Part shown: one piece after another, positions 18,676 to 27,678 of the stretch
Layout of the letters: each line of letters opens with the position of its first letter
How positions within the stretch are numbered: the first letter of the stretch is position 1
Origin: Psychrobacillus sp. FSL K6-2836
GTDB taxonomy: Bacteria; Bacillota; Bacilli; Bacillales_A; Planococcaceae
DNA: 64,000 bases
Direction of reading: 5' to 3'
Assembly: GCF_038003085.1 (NCBI RefSeq)
Contig: NZ_JBBOOM010000001.1
Coordinates: forward strand, 3,410,001-3,474,000
Program-made: the position numbers and the translations under genes
Notes under the pieces: model-generated
Database searches by the model: none
What the model saw: the letters and a program-made list of their open reading frames with translations, nothing else
What the model was told of the DNA's origin: nothing

Positions 18676-21423
18676 ATGTCGTATCAATCAGAAGCTCAAT
18701 TAGAAAAGAATATGTATGACCAATTAATTCGCAAAGGTTATGAACGAGTCGTACTGTCTGATTATGAGGCACTTGTAGCTAACTTCCGACAACAAGTGAA
18801 TAAATTTAATAAATACAAGTTAGCAGATACACCTCTTTCAGATGATGAGTTCACTCGGTTAATGACCCGTATTGATAAGAAAAGTATCTTTGATTCTGCG
18901 AAAATATTACGGGATAAAATAATTCTGCAACGGGATGATGGTTCAGAGGTCTATCTGGAACTGTTTAATACACGTGAGTGGTGTCAAAATCTTTTTCAAG
19001 TAACAACTCAGACAACGGTAGAAGGAAAATATGTGAATCGGTACGATGTTACTATACTGATTAATGGATTGCCTGTTGTTCAAATTGAATTAAAAAGGCG
19101 TGGGCTTGATTTTAAAGAAGCATTCAATCAAATCCAGCGATATCGAAAACATTCTTATAAGGGATTGTATCGTTACCTACAAATTTTCGTGGTCAGCAAT
19201 GGAGTAGATACGAAGTACTTCGCCAATAGTGATAGTGATATCTTATTTGGGTATACATTCTTCTGGTCCGATGACAAGAATAGTCGTATTACAAATTTGA
19301 GTGACTTTACCGATTCTTTTTTAGAGAAATGCCATATTGCTAAAATGATTGCACGTTATATGGTGATAAATGAAAGTGATAAGTTGCTGATGGTTATGAG
19401 ACCGTATCAAGTGTATGCGGTAGAAGCACTAGTGCAACGTGCCTTAGAAACGAAAAATAACGGCTATATATGGCATACAACCGGTTCTGGTAAAACCTTA
19501 ACTTCGTTTAAAGCTAGTCAGATTTTAGCTAATGAGTCTCATATTAAGAAAGTGTTTTTCTTAGTAGATCGTAAAGATTTAGACAGTCAAACTATTGCTG
19601 AATTTGATAAGTTTGAAAAAGGATCCGTGGATACAACCGATAAGACAGATAAACTGGTAGAACAAGTACAAGACATGACAAAGCCGCTTATACTGACGAC
19701 CATCCAAAAGATGGCTAATGCGGTGAAGATTCCAAAGTATGCTGCCATTATGGAACGGTATCAAGATGATCGTGTTATTTTCATTATGGATGAATGTCAT
19801 CGGAGTCAGTTTGGGGAGATGCATACGGCTATTTCTCGTCACTTTAAAAATGCCCAGTATTTTGGGTTTACTGGAACGCCCCGTTTTGAAGAAAATAAAA
19901 GCCAAGATGGTCGTGTGACGGCTGATTTATTTGAGAAGTGTCTGCATACCTACTTAATTAAAGATGCTATTAATGATGGAAACGTGCTTGGTTTCTCTGT
20001 AGAGTACCATCGTACATTTGATTCGAAGTTAGATGAAGAAGATGACACACGGGTAGAAGCAATTAATACGGATGAAGTATGGTCCCATGAAGATCGAATG
20101 AAGCTAATCGTAGAGAATATTTTAGAAAATCATGAGCGAAAATCCCGTAGCAAAGGGTATACCGGGATTTTTACGGTTCAAAGTATTCCCATGCTCATCA
20201 AATACTATGATCTTTTCAAAACCTATGATCATAATTTTAAAATAGCAGGAATCTTTACGTATGGTACAAATGAAGAAAGCGAAGGACGGGATGAACATTC
20301 GAGAGATAGTTTAGAGCGAATGATGAAGGACTATAATGGGTTATTCAAAACGAATTATACGACTGATACATACGCAAGTTATTTTTCTGATGTTTCCAAA
20401 CGTGTTAAATCAGCTCAAATTGATATTTTACTAGTTGTAAATATGTTTTTAACAGGCTTTGACAGTAAAACGTTAAATACCTTATATATAGATAAAAACT
20501 TGAAGTACCATGATTTAATTCAAGCATATAGCCGTACAAATCGGGTAGAAAAAGCAACGAAACCTTACGGAAATATCGTTTGCTATCGCAGTCTTAAAAA
20601 GAAAACCGATGAAGCCGTACGATTGTTCTCTCAAACGAATTCGGTAGATGATGTACTCATGAGAAGCTATAAGGAATATTTAAATGAATTTCATGACAGC
20701 TTAAAAAAAGTACGCGAAATGGCAGCTACTCCCTCTGCAGTGGATCAATTGCAAAGAGAAGAAGAGCAAAAAGCGTATATTGAAAGATTCCGTGAATTAA
20801 CAAAGATATTGGTGAAACTTCAAACTTTCACTGAATTTATTTTTACTCCAGAAGAATTGAACATTACAAGACAAGACTATGAAGATTACAAAAGTAAATA
20901 TTTAATGCTATATGAAAAGACCAAAAAAGATGTAGATAAAGTATCCATTTTACAAGACATTGATTTTGCACTAGAACTCATGCATACAGACCGTATTAAT
21001 GTAAGTTACATCATGAATCTACTCAAAGATATAGATTTTAATGATGCAGAAGATGTGAAGAAGAAAGTGAAGTTTATCGAAGATGAATTAGATCGTGCAG
21101 ATAATGAAGAATTACGTTTGAAAGTGGATTTAGTCAAAGGATTCTTACAACGTGTAGTCCCAACACTTACAAGTGAAGATTCAATAGACGATAGGTACAA
21201 TGCATATGAAGAAGAAGAAAGAGAAAAAGAAATTCAGTCGTTCGCAAAAGAAGTTACCCTAAAAAAAGAGCTCTTAAAAGAATACATCCAAGAGTACGAG
21301 TATAGCAATATCATTAAACAGTCTGAAATCAGTGATTCTGTAAAGGGTGGTCTGTTAAAGAAAAGGAAATTTTCCCAACGAATTGTTGATTTCATCGTAG
21401 AACATACAACCAAATATGGCTGA
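18676..21423 (+). CDS. hsdR: Type I restriction enzyme, R subunit
   Basis: Motor and nuclease subunit that translocates and cuts unmodified DNA together with HsdM and HsdS. The 915 residues fit the family. The N-terminal nuclease domain carries the PD-(D/E)XK core with VVQIELKRRG (about residue 135). The helicase motor follows with TTGSGKT (about 270), MDECHRS (about 370) and FTGTPR, then LVVNMFLTGFDSK and QAYSRTNRV of the second RecA fold. The C-terminal helical part is charged. The start has AAGGGGAT upstream. It heads the locus hsdR-half hsdS-hsdM-hsdS. Confidence 0.95.
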   Translation: MSYQSEAQLEKNMYDQLIRKGYERVVLSDYEALVANFRQQVNKFNKYKLADTPLSDDEFTRLMTRIDKKSIFDSAKILRDKIILQRDDGSEVYLELFNTREWCQNLFQVTTQTTVEGKYVNRYDVTILINGLPVVQIELKRRGLDFKEAFNQIQRYRKHSYKGLYRYLQIFVVSNGVDTKYFANSDSDILFGYTFFWSDDKNSRITNLSDFTDSFLEKCHIAKMIARYMVINESDKLLMVMRPYQVYAVEALVQRALETKNNGYIWHTTGSGKTLTSFKASQILANESHIKKVFFLVDRKDLDSQTIAEFDKFEKGSVDTTDKTDKLVEQVQDMTKPLILTTIQKMANAVKIPKYAAIMERYQDDRVIFIMDECHRSQFGEMHTAISRHFKNAQYFGFTGTPRFEENKSQDGRVTADLFEKCLHTYLIKDAINDGNVLGFSVEYHRTFDSKLDEEDDTRVEAINTDEVWSHEDRMKLIVENILENHERKSRSKGYTGIFTVQSIPMLIKYYDLFKTYDHNFKIAGIFTYGTNEESEGRDEHSRDSLERMMKDYNGLFKTNYTTDTYASYFSDVSKRVKSAQIDILLVVNMFLTGFDSKTLNTLYIDKNLKYHDLIQAYSRTNRVEKATKPYGNIVCYRSLKKKTDEAVRLFSQTNSVDDVLMRSYKEYLNEFHDSLKKVREMAATPSAVDQLQREEEQKAYIERFRELTKILVKLQTFTEFIFTPEELNITRQDYEDYKSKYLMLYEKTKKDVDKVSILQDIDFALELMHTDRINVSYIMNLLKDIDFNDAEDVKKKVKFIEDELDRADNEELRLKVDLVKGFLQRVVPTLTSEDSIDDRYNAYEEEEREKEIQSFAKEVTLKKELLKEYIQEYEYSNIIKQSEISDSVKGGLLKKRKFSQRIVDFIVEHTTKYG

Positions 21424-21425
21424 TG

Positions 21426-21446
21426 AAAGAGGTATATCCACCGATA
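21426..21446 (+). terminator. Short hairpin after hsdR
   Basis: AAAGAGGTATAT pairs with ATATGCCTCTTT three bases after the hsdR stop, ending in TTTT. It is a weak terminator or attenuator between hsdR and the modification genes. Confidence 0.6.
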
Positions 21447-21534
21447 TGCCTCTTTTGATATTTTTAAAAATATCATTTGATTAAAAAGAATATATACGAT
21501 ATAGTGATTGTAGATATTACTAAAAATATCATTT
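21447..21534 (+). promoter_or_regulatory. Palindrome and direct repeat upstream of the modification genes
   Basis: GATATTTTTAAAAATATC at 21447-21464 is a perfect 18-base palindrome. Its right half with flank, TAAAAATATCATTT, recurs about 65 bases later, directly ahead of the AGGAGG site. The arrangement suggests an operator or overlapping regulatory sites that set expression of the half-HsdS and hsdM genes. Confidence 0.45.
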
Positions 21535-21547
21535 AGGAGGTGTGTTT

Positions 21548-22153
21548 GTGCAACTGCAAGAGGTAGCAACCGTTACACATGGAGTTTTTGTATCTCGTGT
21601 AGAAACAAGCCCGGAGGATAAGGCAGCGCGGAAAGTCAATCTTTATACAATGAAAGAAATGAATGAAAGCCTTGGAGTGGGTTACCGTGGTGATAGTGAA
21701 CGTGTGACATCGATTCCAATTGAAGTAAATAAATTATCCAAATTAAAACTAGCATCAGAAAAAATGGTCGTAGTGAATCTAATTTCACAAAAAGCGGTAG
21801 CTATTCGTGCAGAACACTCCGGACTATTAATTCCTTCTAATTTCGTCGTTATTGAAGGGAAGGGACACTTTTCACCTTTATACTTCGAGTGGTATTTTAA
21901 TGAACATCCATTTTGCCGAAAGCAATTGCTGATTGCACGACAAGGTACGAGTATCTCTCCCTTATCCATTCAAATGCTGCGAGAATTAGAAATTGTGATG
22001 CCTCCCTTAGATAAACAAGAACTGATAGGAAAGATGTATAGGGGAGTAAAAAAGAAACAGGCTTTACAGATGGAACAGAAGCAACTAGAAGAACAATTTA
22101 TGAATTACACCATTATACATACGATAGGGGATATACATAATGACAACCAGTGA
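21548..22153 (+). CDS. Half-size type I specificity (HsdS-like) protein
   Basis: A 201-residue protein with one target-recognition-domain-like unit: N-terminal LQEVATVTHGVFVSR, then SNFVVIEGKG, SPLYFEWYFNEHPFCRKQL, QGTSISPLSIQMLRELEIVMP, and a C-terminal helix (GVKKKQALQMEQKQLEEQF) of the kind that spaces the two recognition domains in HsdS. Full HsdS proteins have two such units; this has one. GTG start with AGGAGG 7 bases upstream. Its end overlaps hsdM by 14 bases. It could dimerise as a half-subunit specificity protein or modulate the full HsdS encoded after hsdM. Confidence 0.75.
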   Translation: MQLQEVATVTHGVFVSRVETSPEDKAARKVNLYTMKEMNESLGVGYRGDSERVTSIPIEVNKLSKLKLASEKMVVVNLISQKAVAIRAEHSGLLIPSNFVVIEGKGHFSPLYFEWYFNEHPFCRKQLLIARQGTSISPLSIQMLRELEIVMPPLDKQELIGKMYRGVKKKQALQMEQKQLEEQFMNYTIIHTIGDIHNDNQ

Positions 22154-23693
22154 AAAACAGCGTAAACAACAGGCAGACTTACATAAGAAGCTATGGGATA
22201 TGGCAAATGATCTTCGTGGCCAAATGGAAGCCTATGAATTTAAAAACTATATTCTTAGTTTGATTTTCTATCGTTACTTATCCGAAAAAACAGAAGATCG
22301 TGCGGACAAGCTTTTGGAAGAAGATAACGTATCCTACGTAGAAGCTTGGGATGACCCTGAAATGAAGGAAGCATTGATTGACGAGCTATTGCAACAAATT
22401 GGGTATGTGATTGAGCCAGAATACCTTTTCACGAACATGATTCATGAAATTGAAAGAGGAGAACTAGGTATTTTCGATACCGAAATGTTGCAACAAGCAA
22501 TAAATAATGTAACAGAGTCAACTCTTGGTACAGATAGCCAAGAAGATTTTCAAAATCTATTTGATGATATGGACCTAGCTTCATCTAAGTTAGGGAGAGA
22601 TGTAAAATCTCGCTCTAAGCTTATTGCGAAAATTATGGTAAGCGTAAATAGTATTCCATTCTTACATGATGATGTCGATATTGATGTACTTGGGGATGCT
22701 TATGAGTATTTAATTTCTCAGTTCGCGGCAAATGCAGGAAAAAAAGCAGGAGAATTCTATACACCACAACAGGTATCGAAAATCTTGGCGAAAATCGTGG
22801 CTCATGGAAAAAAGGATTTAAAAAATGTGTATGATCCAACTTGTGGTTCAGGCTCATTACTTTTACGAGTTGCGAAAGAAACGAATGTGCGTAAGTTTTA
22901 TGGACAAGAACTTACATCTACAACATATAACTTGGCACGAATGAACATGTTGCTACATGATGTATCTTACCAAAACTTTGACATTCAGAATTCGGATACA
23001 TTGGAAGAGCCTCGCCATCAAGATATGAAATTCGAAGCAGTTGTAGCTAACCCACCTTATAGCGCTAACTGGAGTGCAGAAGCTAAATTTTTGGATGATG
23101 AACGTTTTAGTGCCTACGGAAAACTTGCACCAAAATCTAAAGCTGATTTCGCTTTTGTGCAGCACATGATTCATCACTTAGATGATAACGGTACAATGGC
23201 TGTAGTACTTCCTCATGGAGTTCTATTCAGAGGGGCGGCAGAAGGGGTTATTCGTAAATACTTAATTGAAGACAAGAATTATTTGGATGCCGTGATTGGA
23301 TTACCAGCGAATATTTTCTTTGGGACATCGATTCCTACATGTATCTTAGTATTTAAGAAATGCAGAGAAGCTGGAGATAATATCATTTTTATTGATGCTT
23401 CTAGTGAGTTTGAAAAAGGGAAGAATCAAAACAATTTAACTGATGAAAATGTACAAAAGATTATTGAAACGTATGTAAGTCGTGAAACGATTGAGAAGTA
23501 TTCATATGCAGCAACGTTAGACGAAATCAAGGAAAACGACTATAACTTAAATATTCCCCGATATGTGGATACATTTGAAGAAGAAGAAGTGATTGATTTA
23601 GAAGTTGTTTCAAAACGCTTGAAGGAAATTGACGAAGAGATTGCAGAGATTGACGTGGAACTGACGAAATATTTTAAAGAGTTGGGGGTGTAA
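22140..23693 (+). CDS. hsdM: Type I DNA methyltransferase, M subunit
   Basis: N6-adenine methyltransferase that protects host sites and forms the core of the restriction complex. The 517 residues fit. The N-terminal helical HsdM_N domain (DLRGQMEAYEFKNYILSLIF) is followed by FYTPQQVSKILA, the AdoMet motif DPTCGSGSLL (about residue 232), the catalytic NPPY in VVANPPYSANW (about 303), and a C-terminal helix pair that binds HsdS. It overlaps the half-HsdS gene and is followed after 4 bases by the full hsdS. Confidence 0.96.
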   Translation: MTTSEKQRKQQADLHKKLWDMANDLRGQMEAYEFKNYILSLIFYRYLSEKTEDRADKLLEEDNVSYVEAWDDPEMKEALIDELLQQIGYVIEPEYLFTNMIHEIERGELGIFDTEMLQQAINNVTESTLGTDSQEDFQNLFDDMDLASSKLGRDVKSRSKLIAKIMVSVNSIPFLHDDVDIDVLGDAYEYLISQFAANAGKKAGEFYTPQQVSKILAKIVAHGKKDLKNVYDPTCGSGSLLLRVAKETNVRKFYGQELTSTTYNLARMNMLLHDVSYQNFDIQNSDTLEEPRHQDMKFEAVVANPPYSANWSAEAKFLDDERFSAYGKLAPKSKADFAFVQHMIHHLDDNGTMAVVLPHGVLFRGAAEGVIRKYLIEDKNYLDAVIGLPANIFFGTSIPTCILVFKKCREAGDNIIFIDASSEFEKGKNQNNLTDENVQKIIETYVSRETIEKYSYAATLDEIKENDYNLNIPRYVDTFEEEEVIDLEVVSKRLKEIDEEIAEIDVELTKYFKELGV

Positions 23694-23697
23694 TAGA

Positions 23698-24912
23698 ATG
23701 GATGCACCTAAATTACGATTTAAAGGATTTAATGAAGAATGGCAAAAGGCGGTTTTAAGTCATTATTTGTCTTTCAATAATGGGATTAATGCGGATAAAG
23801 ATAGTTATGGACATGGTCGTAAATTCATTAATGTTTTAGATATATTAAATAACAACTACATTAAATATGAAGATATTGTTGGGTCAGTTTCAGTTCCAGC
23901 AAAACTTGAAGAGTCCAATAAAGTTGAGTTCGGTGATATTCTTTTTCTTCGAAGTTCTGAAACTCGTGAAGATGTCGGGAAAAGTTCTGTTTATCTAGAC
24001 AAGGATAAATATGCGTTATTTGGTGGATTTGTTATTAGAGGTAAGAAGCTAGCAGACTATCACCCGTATTTTTTAAAATTAAATCTAGAATCTTTTAATG
24101 TTCGGAATCAAATTGGTGCTAAAGCTGGCGGTAGTACTCGTTATAATATTAGCCAAGCTATTTTAAGTTCAGTAGAGATTAAAATGCCTTTAGAATCTGA
24201 ACAAACTAAAATTGCGGATTTCCTTACTTTGTTAGATAAAAAAATGCAAAAACAACAAGAAAAAGTTGAGTTGCTGAAACTGCAGAAAAAAGGTCTTATG
24301 CAAAAGATTTTTAGTCAAAAGCTACGGTTTAAGAATGAGAATGGGCGAGAGTATCCAGAGTGGAGAATGAGAGTTAAGGCCAAAGATTTATTTCAAAGCG
24401 TTTCTGATAAGAGTCATGATGGTACATTAGAGGTGTTGTCAGCTTCTCAAGACCAAGGTATCTTACCAAGAAATCTTTTAAATAGAAAGATGCAGTTTGC
24501 ATCAAATAATTTGGTTAATTACAAGAGGGTTAGAGTAAATGAATTTATTATAAGTCTTCGATCTTTCGAGGGAGGCATTGAAACCTCTTCATATGATGGA
24601 TTAGTGAGTCCAGCTTATACAGTATTTAAAATTAGCAGTCCTGAGAATATAGAAGTAGTTTATTTTAAATACTTTTTTAAAACCAAAAACTTCATTACAC
24701 GCTTGAATAACTTGACATATGGAATTAGAGATGGAAAGGCCATTAGCTATACTGACTTTTCAGAAATGAAATTTGATATTCCGAGTATAGAAGAACAACG
24801 AGTAATTGTTAACTTCTTATCGAAAATTGATATGAAAGTTGAAAAAGAAAAATTTAAATTAAATTTTTTGAAAGAGCAAAAAAAAGCATTCATGCAACAA
24901 ATGTTTATTTAA
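23698..24912 (+). CDS. hsdS: Type I specificity subunit, full length
   Basis: DNA sequence recognition subunit of the type I complex. The 404 residues contain two recognition domains in tandem, each beginning with a KLRFKgf/LRFKNENGREYPEW type segment and ending in a long helix (LLDKKMQKQQEKVELLKLQK at the centre and EKFKLNFLKEQKKAFMQQMF at the end), the usual two-fold layout. The recognised sequence cannot be predicted by eye. It is the last gene of the locus; a strong terminator follows. Confidence 0.93.
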   Translation: MDAPKLRFKGFNEEWQKAVLSHYLSFNNGINADKDSYGHGRKFINVLDILNNNYIKYEDIVGSVSVPAKLEESNKVEFGDILFLRSSETREDVGKSSVYLDKDKYALFGGFVIRGKKLADYHPYFLKLNLESFNVRNQIGAKAGGSTRYNISQAILSSVEIKMPLESEQTKIADFLTLLDKKMQKQQEKVELLKLQKKGLMQKIFSQKLRFKNENGREYPEWRMRVKAKDLFQSVSDKSHDGTLEVLSASQDQGILPRNLLNRKMQFASNNLVNYKRVRVNEFIISLRSFEGGIETSSYDGLVSPAYTVFKISSPENIEVVYFKYFFKTKNFITRLNNLTYGIRDGKAISYTDFSEMKFDIPSIEEQRVIVNFLSKIDMKVEKEKFKLNFLKEQKKAFMQQMFI

Positions 24913-24924
24913 ATTGAAAGAACC

Positions 24925-24956
24925 AACACCGGCTAACTATGTGTAGCCGGTGTTTC
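24925..24956. terminator. Terminator of the type I locus
   Basis: An 11-bp stem AACACCGGCTA/TAGCCGGTGTT with an 8-base loop is followed by TTTC. It separates converging genes and may serve both strands. Confidence 0.8.
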
Positions 24957-24990
24957 TATGTAGAAATTAATTTCTAATTTTTTGTTGCCT

Positions 24991-25737
24991 TCATGGCATC
25001 ACATCAAGTTTTACTTTTGTTGCAGCATCTTCAAGGGTCTGTAACTCTTCTGTCCAAATACCTTTGATAGAAAATAATGATTTGGTTTCGTCATACAGAT
25101 GGTCAGATAAGATTACTGTAGAAACAGTTGCGCTATATGGATATTTAGATCCACACTCTTTCAATAATGATCTAAATTTCCTTATTATCTTGGCCTTTTC
25201 TATTGGAGAACCAGTAGTGATATCATAGGTTTTCACCATTTCAAAAGTCTGTTCTAGTTTATCAAGAACCTTATTTGCTACCTTAAAACGAGGAACAATT
25301 ATTTCTTCTGTATCATTTAAATCTAGTACTTCAGTAGTAAGCTTACCTAAACCATCTTTACCTTTAATGCGATACTTAGACATATATATATGATTTTGGG
25401 GATTTTGTATAGTTGGATCAATTATTGGATTAATATATGTATCGTGAGACCTTTTATGTGAATTGCACCTAATGCAGATAGGAAGAAGGTTATTCCAATC
25501 GACAACTTCATCTTCGTAATCGTTCTTGTGATGAAAATGTTCAACTTGCATATATTTCCCTTCTTCTCCTAATTTACATTCACAGAAACAACACTTATCA
25601 TTTGACATCTTCTGTAAAGGAATAGTGATAAAAGTCTTCTTCCACACAGGTTTTTTTGATGATTTATATTCTTCAGTTAACTCTGATTTTTTGAGTGTCA
25701 GTTCACTAGGGCAATTAGGTCTTTCTAACTGAATCAC
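24991..25737 (-). CDS. ptuB: HNH nuclease, PtuB-like (Septu)
   Basis: A 248-residue HNH endonuclease. The zinc-stabilised core is visible: CCFCECKLGE, then the catalytic VEHFHHKND, NNLLPICIRCNSHKRSH. The C-terminal half is helical without further motif. It starts at GTG, overlapping the stop of the upstream ATPase gene by 4 bases and with AAGGAGG inside that gene, so the two are translationally coupled. An ATPase followed by an HNH nuclease of this size is the layout of the Septu (PtuA-PtuB) anti-phage system. The family call is from gene pair and motifs; a different ATPase-HNH pair is possible. Confidence 0.7.
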   Translation of the reverse strand: MIQLERPNCPSELTLKKSELTEEYKSSKKPVWKKTFITIPLQKMSNDKCCFCECKLGEEGKYMQVEHFHHKNDYEDEVVDWNNLLPICIRCNSHKRSHDTYINPIIDPTIQNPQNHIYMSKYRIKGKDGLGKLTTEVLDLNDTEEIIVPRFKVANKVLDKLEQTFEMVKTYDITTGSPIEKAKIIRKFRSLLKECGSKYPYSATVSTVILSDHLYDETKSLFSIKGIWTEELQTLEDAATKVKLDVMP

Positions 25738-26927
25738 TCATATTCCTCCTTATCGTCTTCAAAGAATTCTTCTGCTTGAATTCTTAGTAGAGCTCCTAGT
25801 GAATTTCGAGGATGGATCATTGATGATAAAGCTTTATAATTCTCTTTAATATCCTTTATATTTTCATCATCTAACGCTTGTTCAAATTTCTTTAGTTTTT
25901 CACGAAATATCTTTGATTTTGGATCACTTAATCCCATTACATATACAAGAATTTCTTCGATTGTCCAACCTTGATATCCATATTCATTGCTCTCGGGAAG
26001 ATTCCGTACAAACATCCTGTTATTTTCATCTATTCCTAGAGGTATTATTTCTCCAGGTGATGCATTTTGTATAACATGGGGGCTGTGAGTTGTAATAATA
26101 ATCTGTGCATTAGGTATAAGCCATTTGAGTATATCCACAATTTTAGATTGCCACTCTGGGTGTAAGTGAAGGTCTATTTCGTCAATTAAAACAATACCAT
26201 CAAAACTTTCTACAGCCATATGGTTTGTTTCTTCTATTGACCTTATTATACCTATTAATATACTGAAGCAAGCTTTATATCCAGAGGATAGAAAGTCCAT
26301 ATTAATAATTCCCTTAGGGGTTTCTACCATTATTTCTATCACTCTAACTGAGTTACGACTTCCTTGTGTTTCAGTTCTTTCAATAGCATCATTAAAAGTA
26401 ACATTCGGATCTAATTGACTGAATACTCTTTTGGCTAATACTAAGTTTTTATATTTATCTTCAGTGAAGTCTTTCTTCTGAAAGTAGCATCTATAAAACC
26501 AACCTTTGATCAAATCAAATGGTGACATAACTCTAGGTCGGCCATTTTCACCTAAAACAAGTGGTCTTAAATTAGGATTTCTTTGAGTAATCTTTTGGTA
26601 AATAAATTTATCAGATTCTATTTTCCCATCACTTTGAAATTTATCAGGTCTAAACAAATCATTCTCTTGGTCTTGAGTTTCAAAAAAATAGGTATAAAAT
26701 TGTTCTTCTGAAACCGTTATGCTGTAGGAACTCTCGATACTATCAACCGTTCTTCTAATACCACTTCTAGAATACTTTCTAGTGGAGAATGAGTTGTTTA
26801 TACATTCTAATATAGTAGTTTTACCAGTACCATTAGTCCCGCACAATATGTTTACACCGGGCTGAAACTTTAATTGTAAACTTGTAATAGAATTAATATT
26901 ATGAATTTCAAGCTCATTAATTTTCAA
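25734..26927 (-). CDS. ptuA: AAA/ABC-type ATPase, PtuA-like (Septu)
   Basis: A 397-residue ATPase of the SMC/RecF-like AAA_15/AAA_21 type. Walker A is GTNGTGKTT near residue 32, the signature-like region is FLSSGYKACFSI, Walker B is GIVLIDEIDLHLHPEW, and the switch histidine is in IITTHSPHVI. The TTG start has AAAGGAA upstream. It is the first gene of a two-gene unit with the HNH nuclease. In Septu the ATPase is thought to gate the nuclease when phage is sensed; here that is inferred from the pair. Confidence 0.75.
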   Translation of the reverse strand: MKINELEIHNINSITSLQLKFQPGVNILCGTNGTGKTTILECINNSFSTRKYSRSGIRRTVDSIESSYSITVSEEQFYTYFFETQDQENDLFRPDKFQSDGKIESDKFIYQKITQRNPNLRPLVLGENGRPRVMSPFDLIKGWFYRCYFQKKDFTEDKYKNLVLAKRVFSQLDPNVTFNDAIERTETQGSRNSVRVIEIMVETPKGIINMDFLSSGYKACFSILIGIIRSIEETNHMAVESFDGIVLIDEIDLHLHPEWQSKIVDILKWLIPNAQIIITTHSPHVIQNASPGEIIPLGIDENNRMFVRNLPESNEYGYQGWTIEEILVYVMGLSDPKSKIFREKLKKFEQALDDENIKDIKENYKALSSMIHPRNSLGALLRIQAEEFFEDDKEEYE

Positions 26928-27678
26928 TTTGGAAAATATTCCTTTCTATTAGGAAGTTATTAATATACTTCTACTGTTTCAACACACTTTGTGAAACATA
27001 GTGAGATTTATTATTACGGAATTAAGAAATAGAAGGAATATTTTCTGAAATTTAGATATTTCCTTTATAATTTCATTCTACCAATGTTCAAAAAGTAATT
27101 CAAGGTGATACTGAAATATACCTAGGATGAAACTACTATTAGGGGGCTGTAAGTAAAACTAGAGATGTTGTCTTTTTGATTCCAATTTTCATGTCACACA
27201 TTGTTATTTTGATATTACACGGAAACTCGGGGACCCTATTTCAATCTTTTTATAGGAGAGAATGGTGTACAGGCGATTATTAAAGTAGAAGCTTCAGATG
27301 ATCTTAAGGGCTACCTGTATAAACTTAATTTGGTATAAGGGTTATAACTAATTTCCTTTCGAATTTCACATTGAAAGAGAAATATATAAGTGTGTTCAAT
27401 ACCGTAAAAGGTTCATTAGTGGCAGAGGAAGATGGCGAGGGGAAAAGGGCGTGCTACTTTCGGTAGTTACCAGAGATTAGTATTGCCGACCTATAAATAA
27501 TCTTTTAAATTATGAGCTCCCTCATTAGGGGGCTTTTTCGTCAGTTTTGATTAACTAAAAAAAATTTCTGTAATGGCTAATAGCAGTCTATAATAGATAC
27601 AAATTTAACCATTTAAAACAAAGTGAATTATGTAGTTATTTGACGATAAAGAATTGATTTTTAATGAGGTGGAGAAAT
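26928..27678. other. Intergenic stretch with gene debris and a terminator
   Basis: About 750 bases without a full gene. A short plus-strand frame around 27260-27340 (NGVQAIIKVEASDDLKG) ends in a stop and has no start; it looks like a gene tail. A hairpin AGCTCCCT/AGGGGGCT at 27515-27533 with TTTTT reads as a plus-strand terminator. A GC-richer patch near 27430-27500 is unexplained. Confidence 0.5.
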
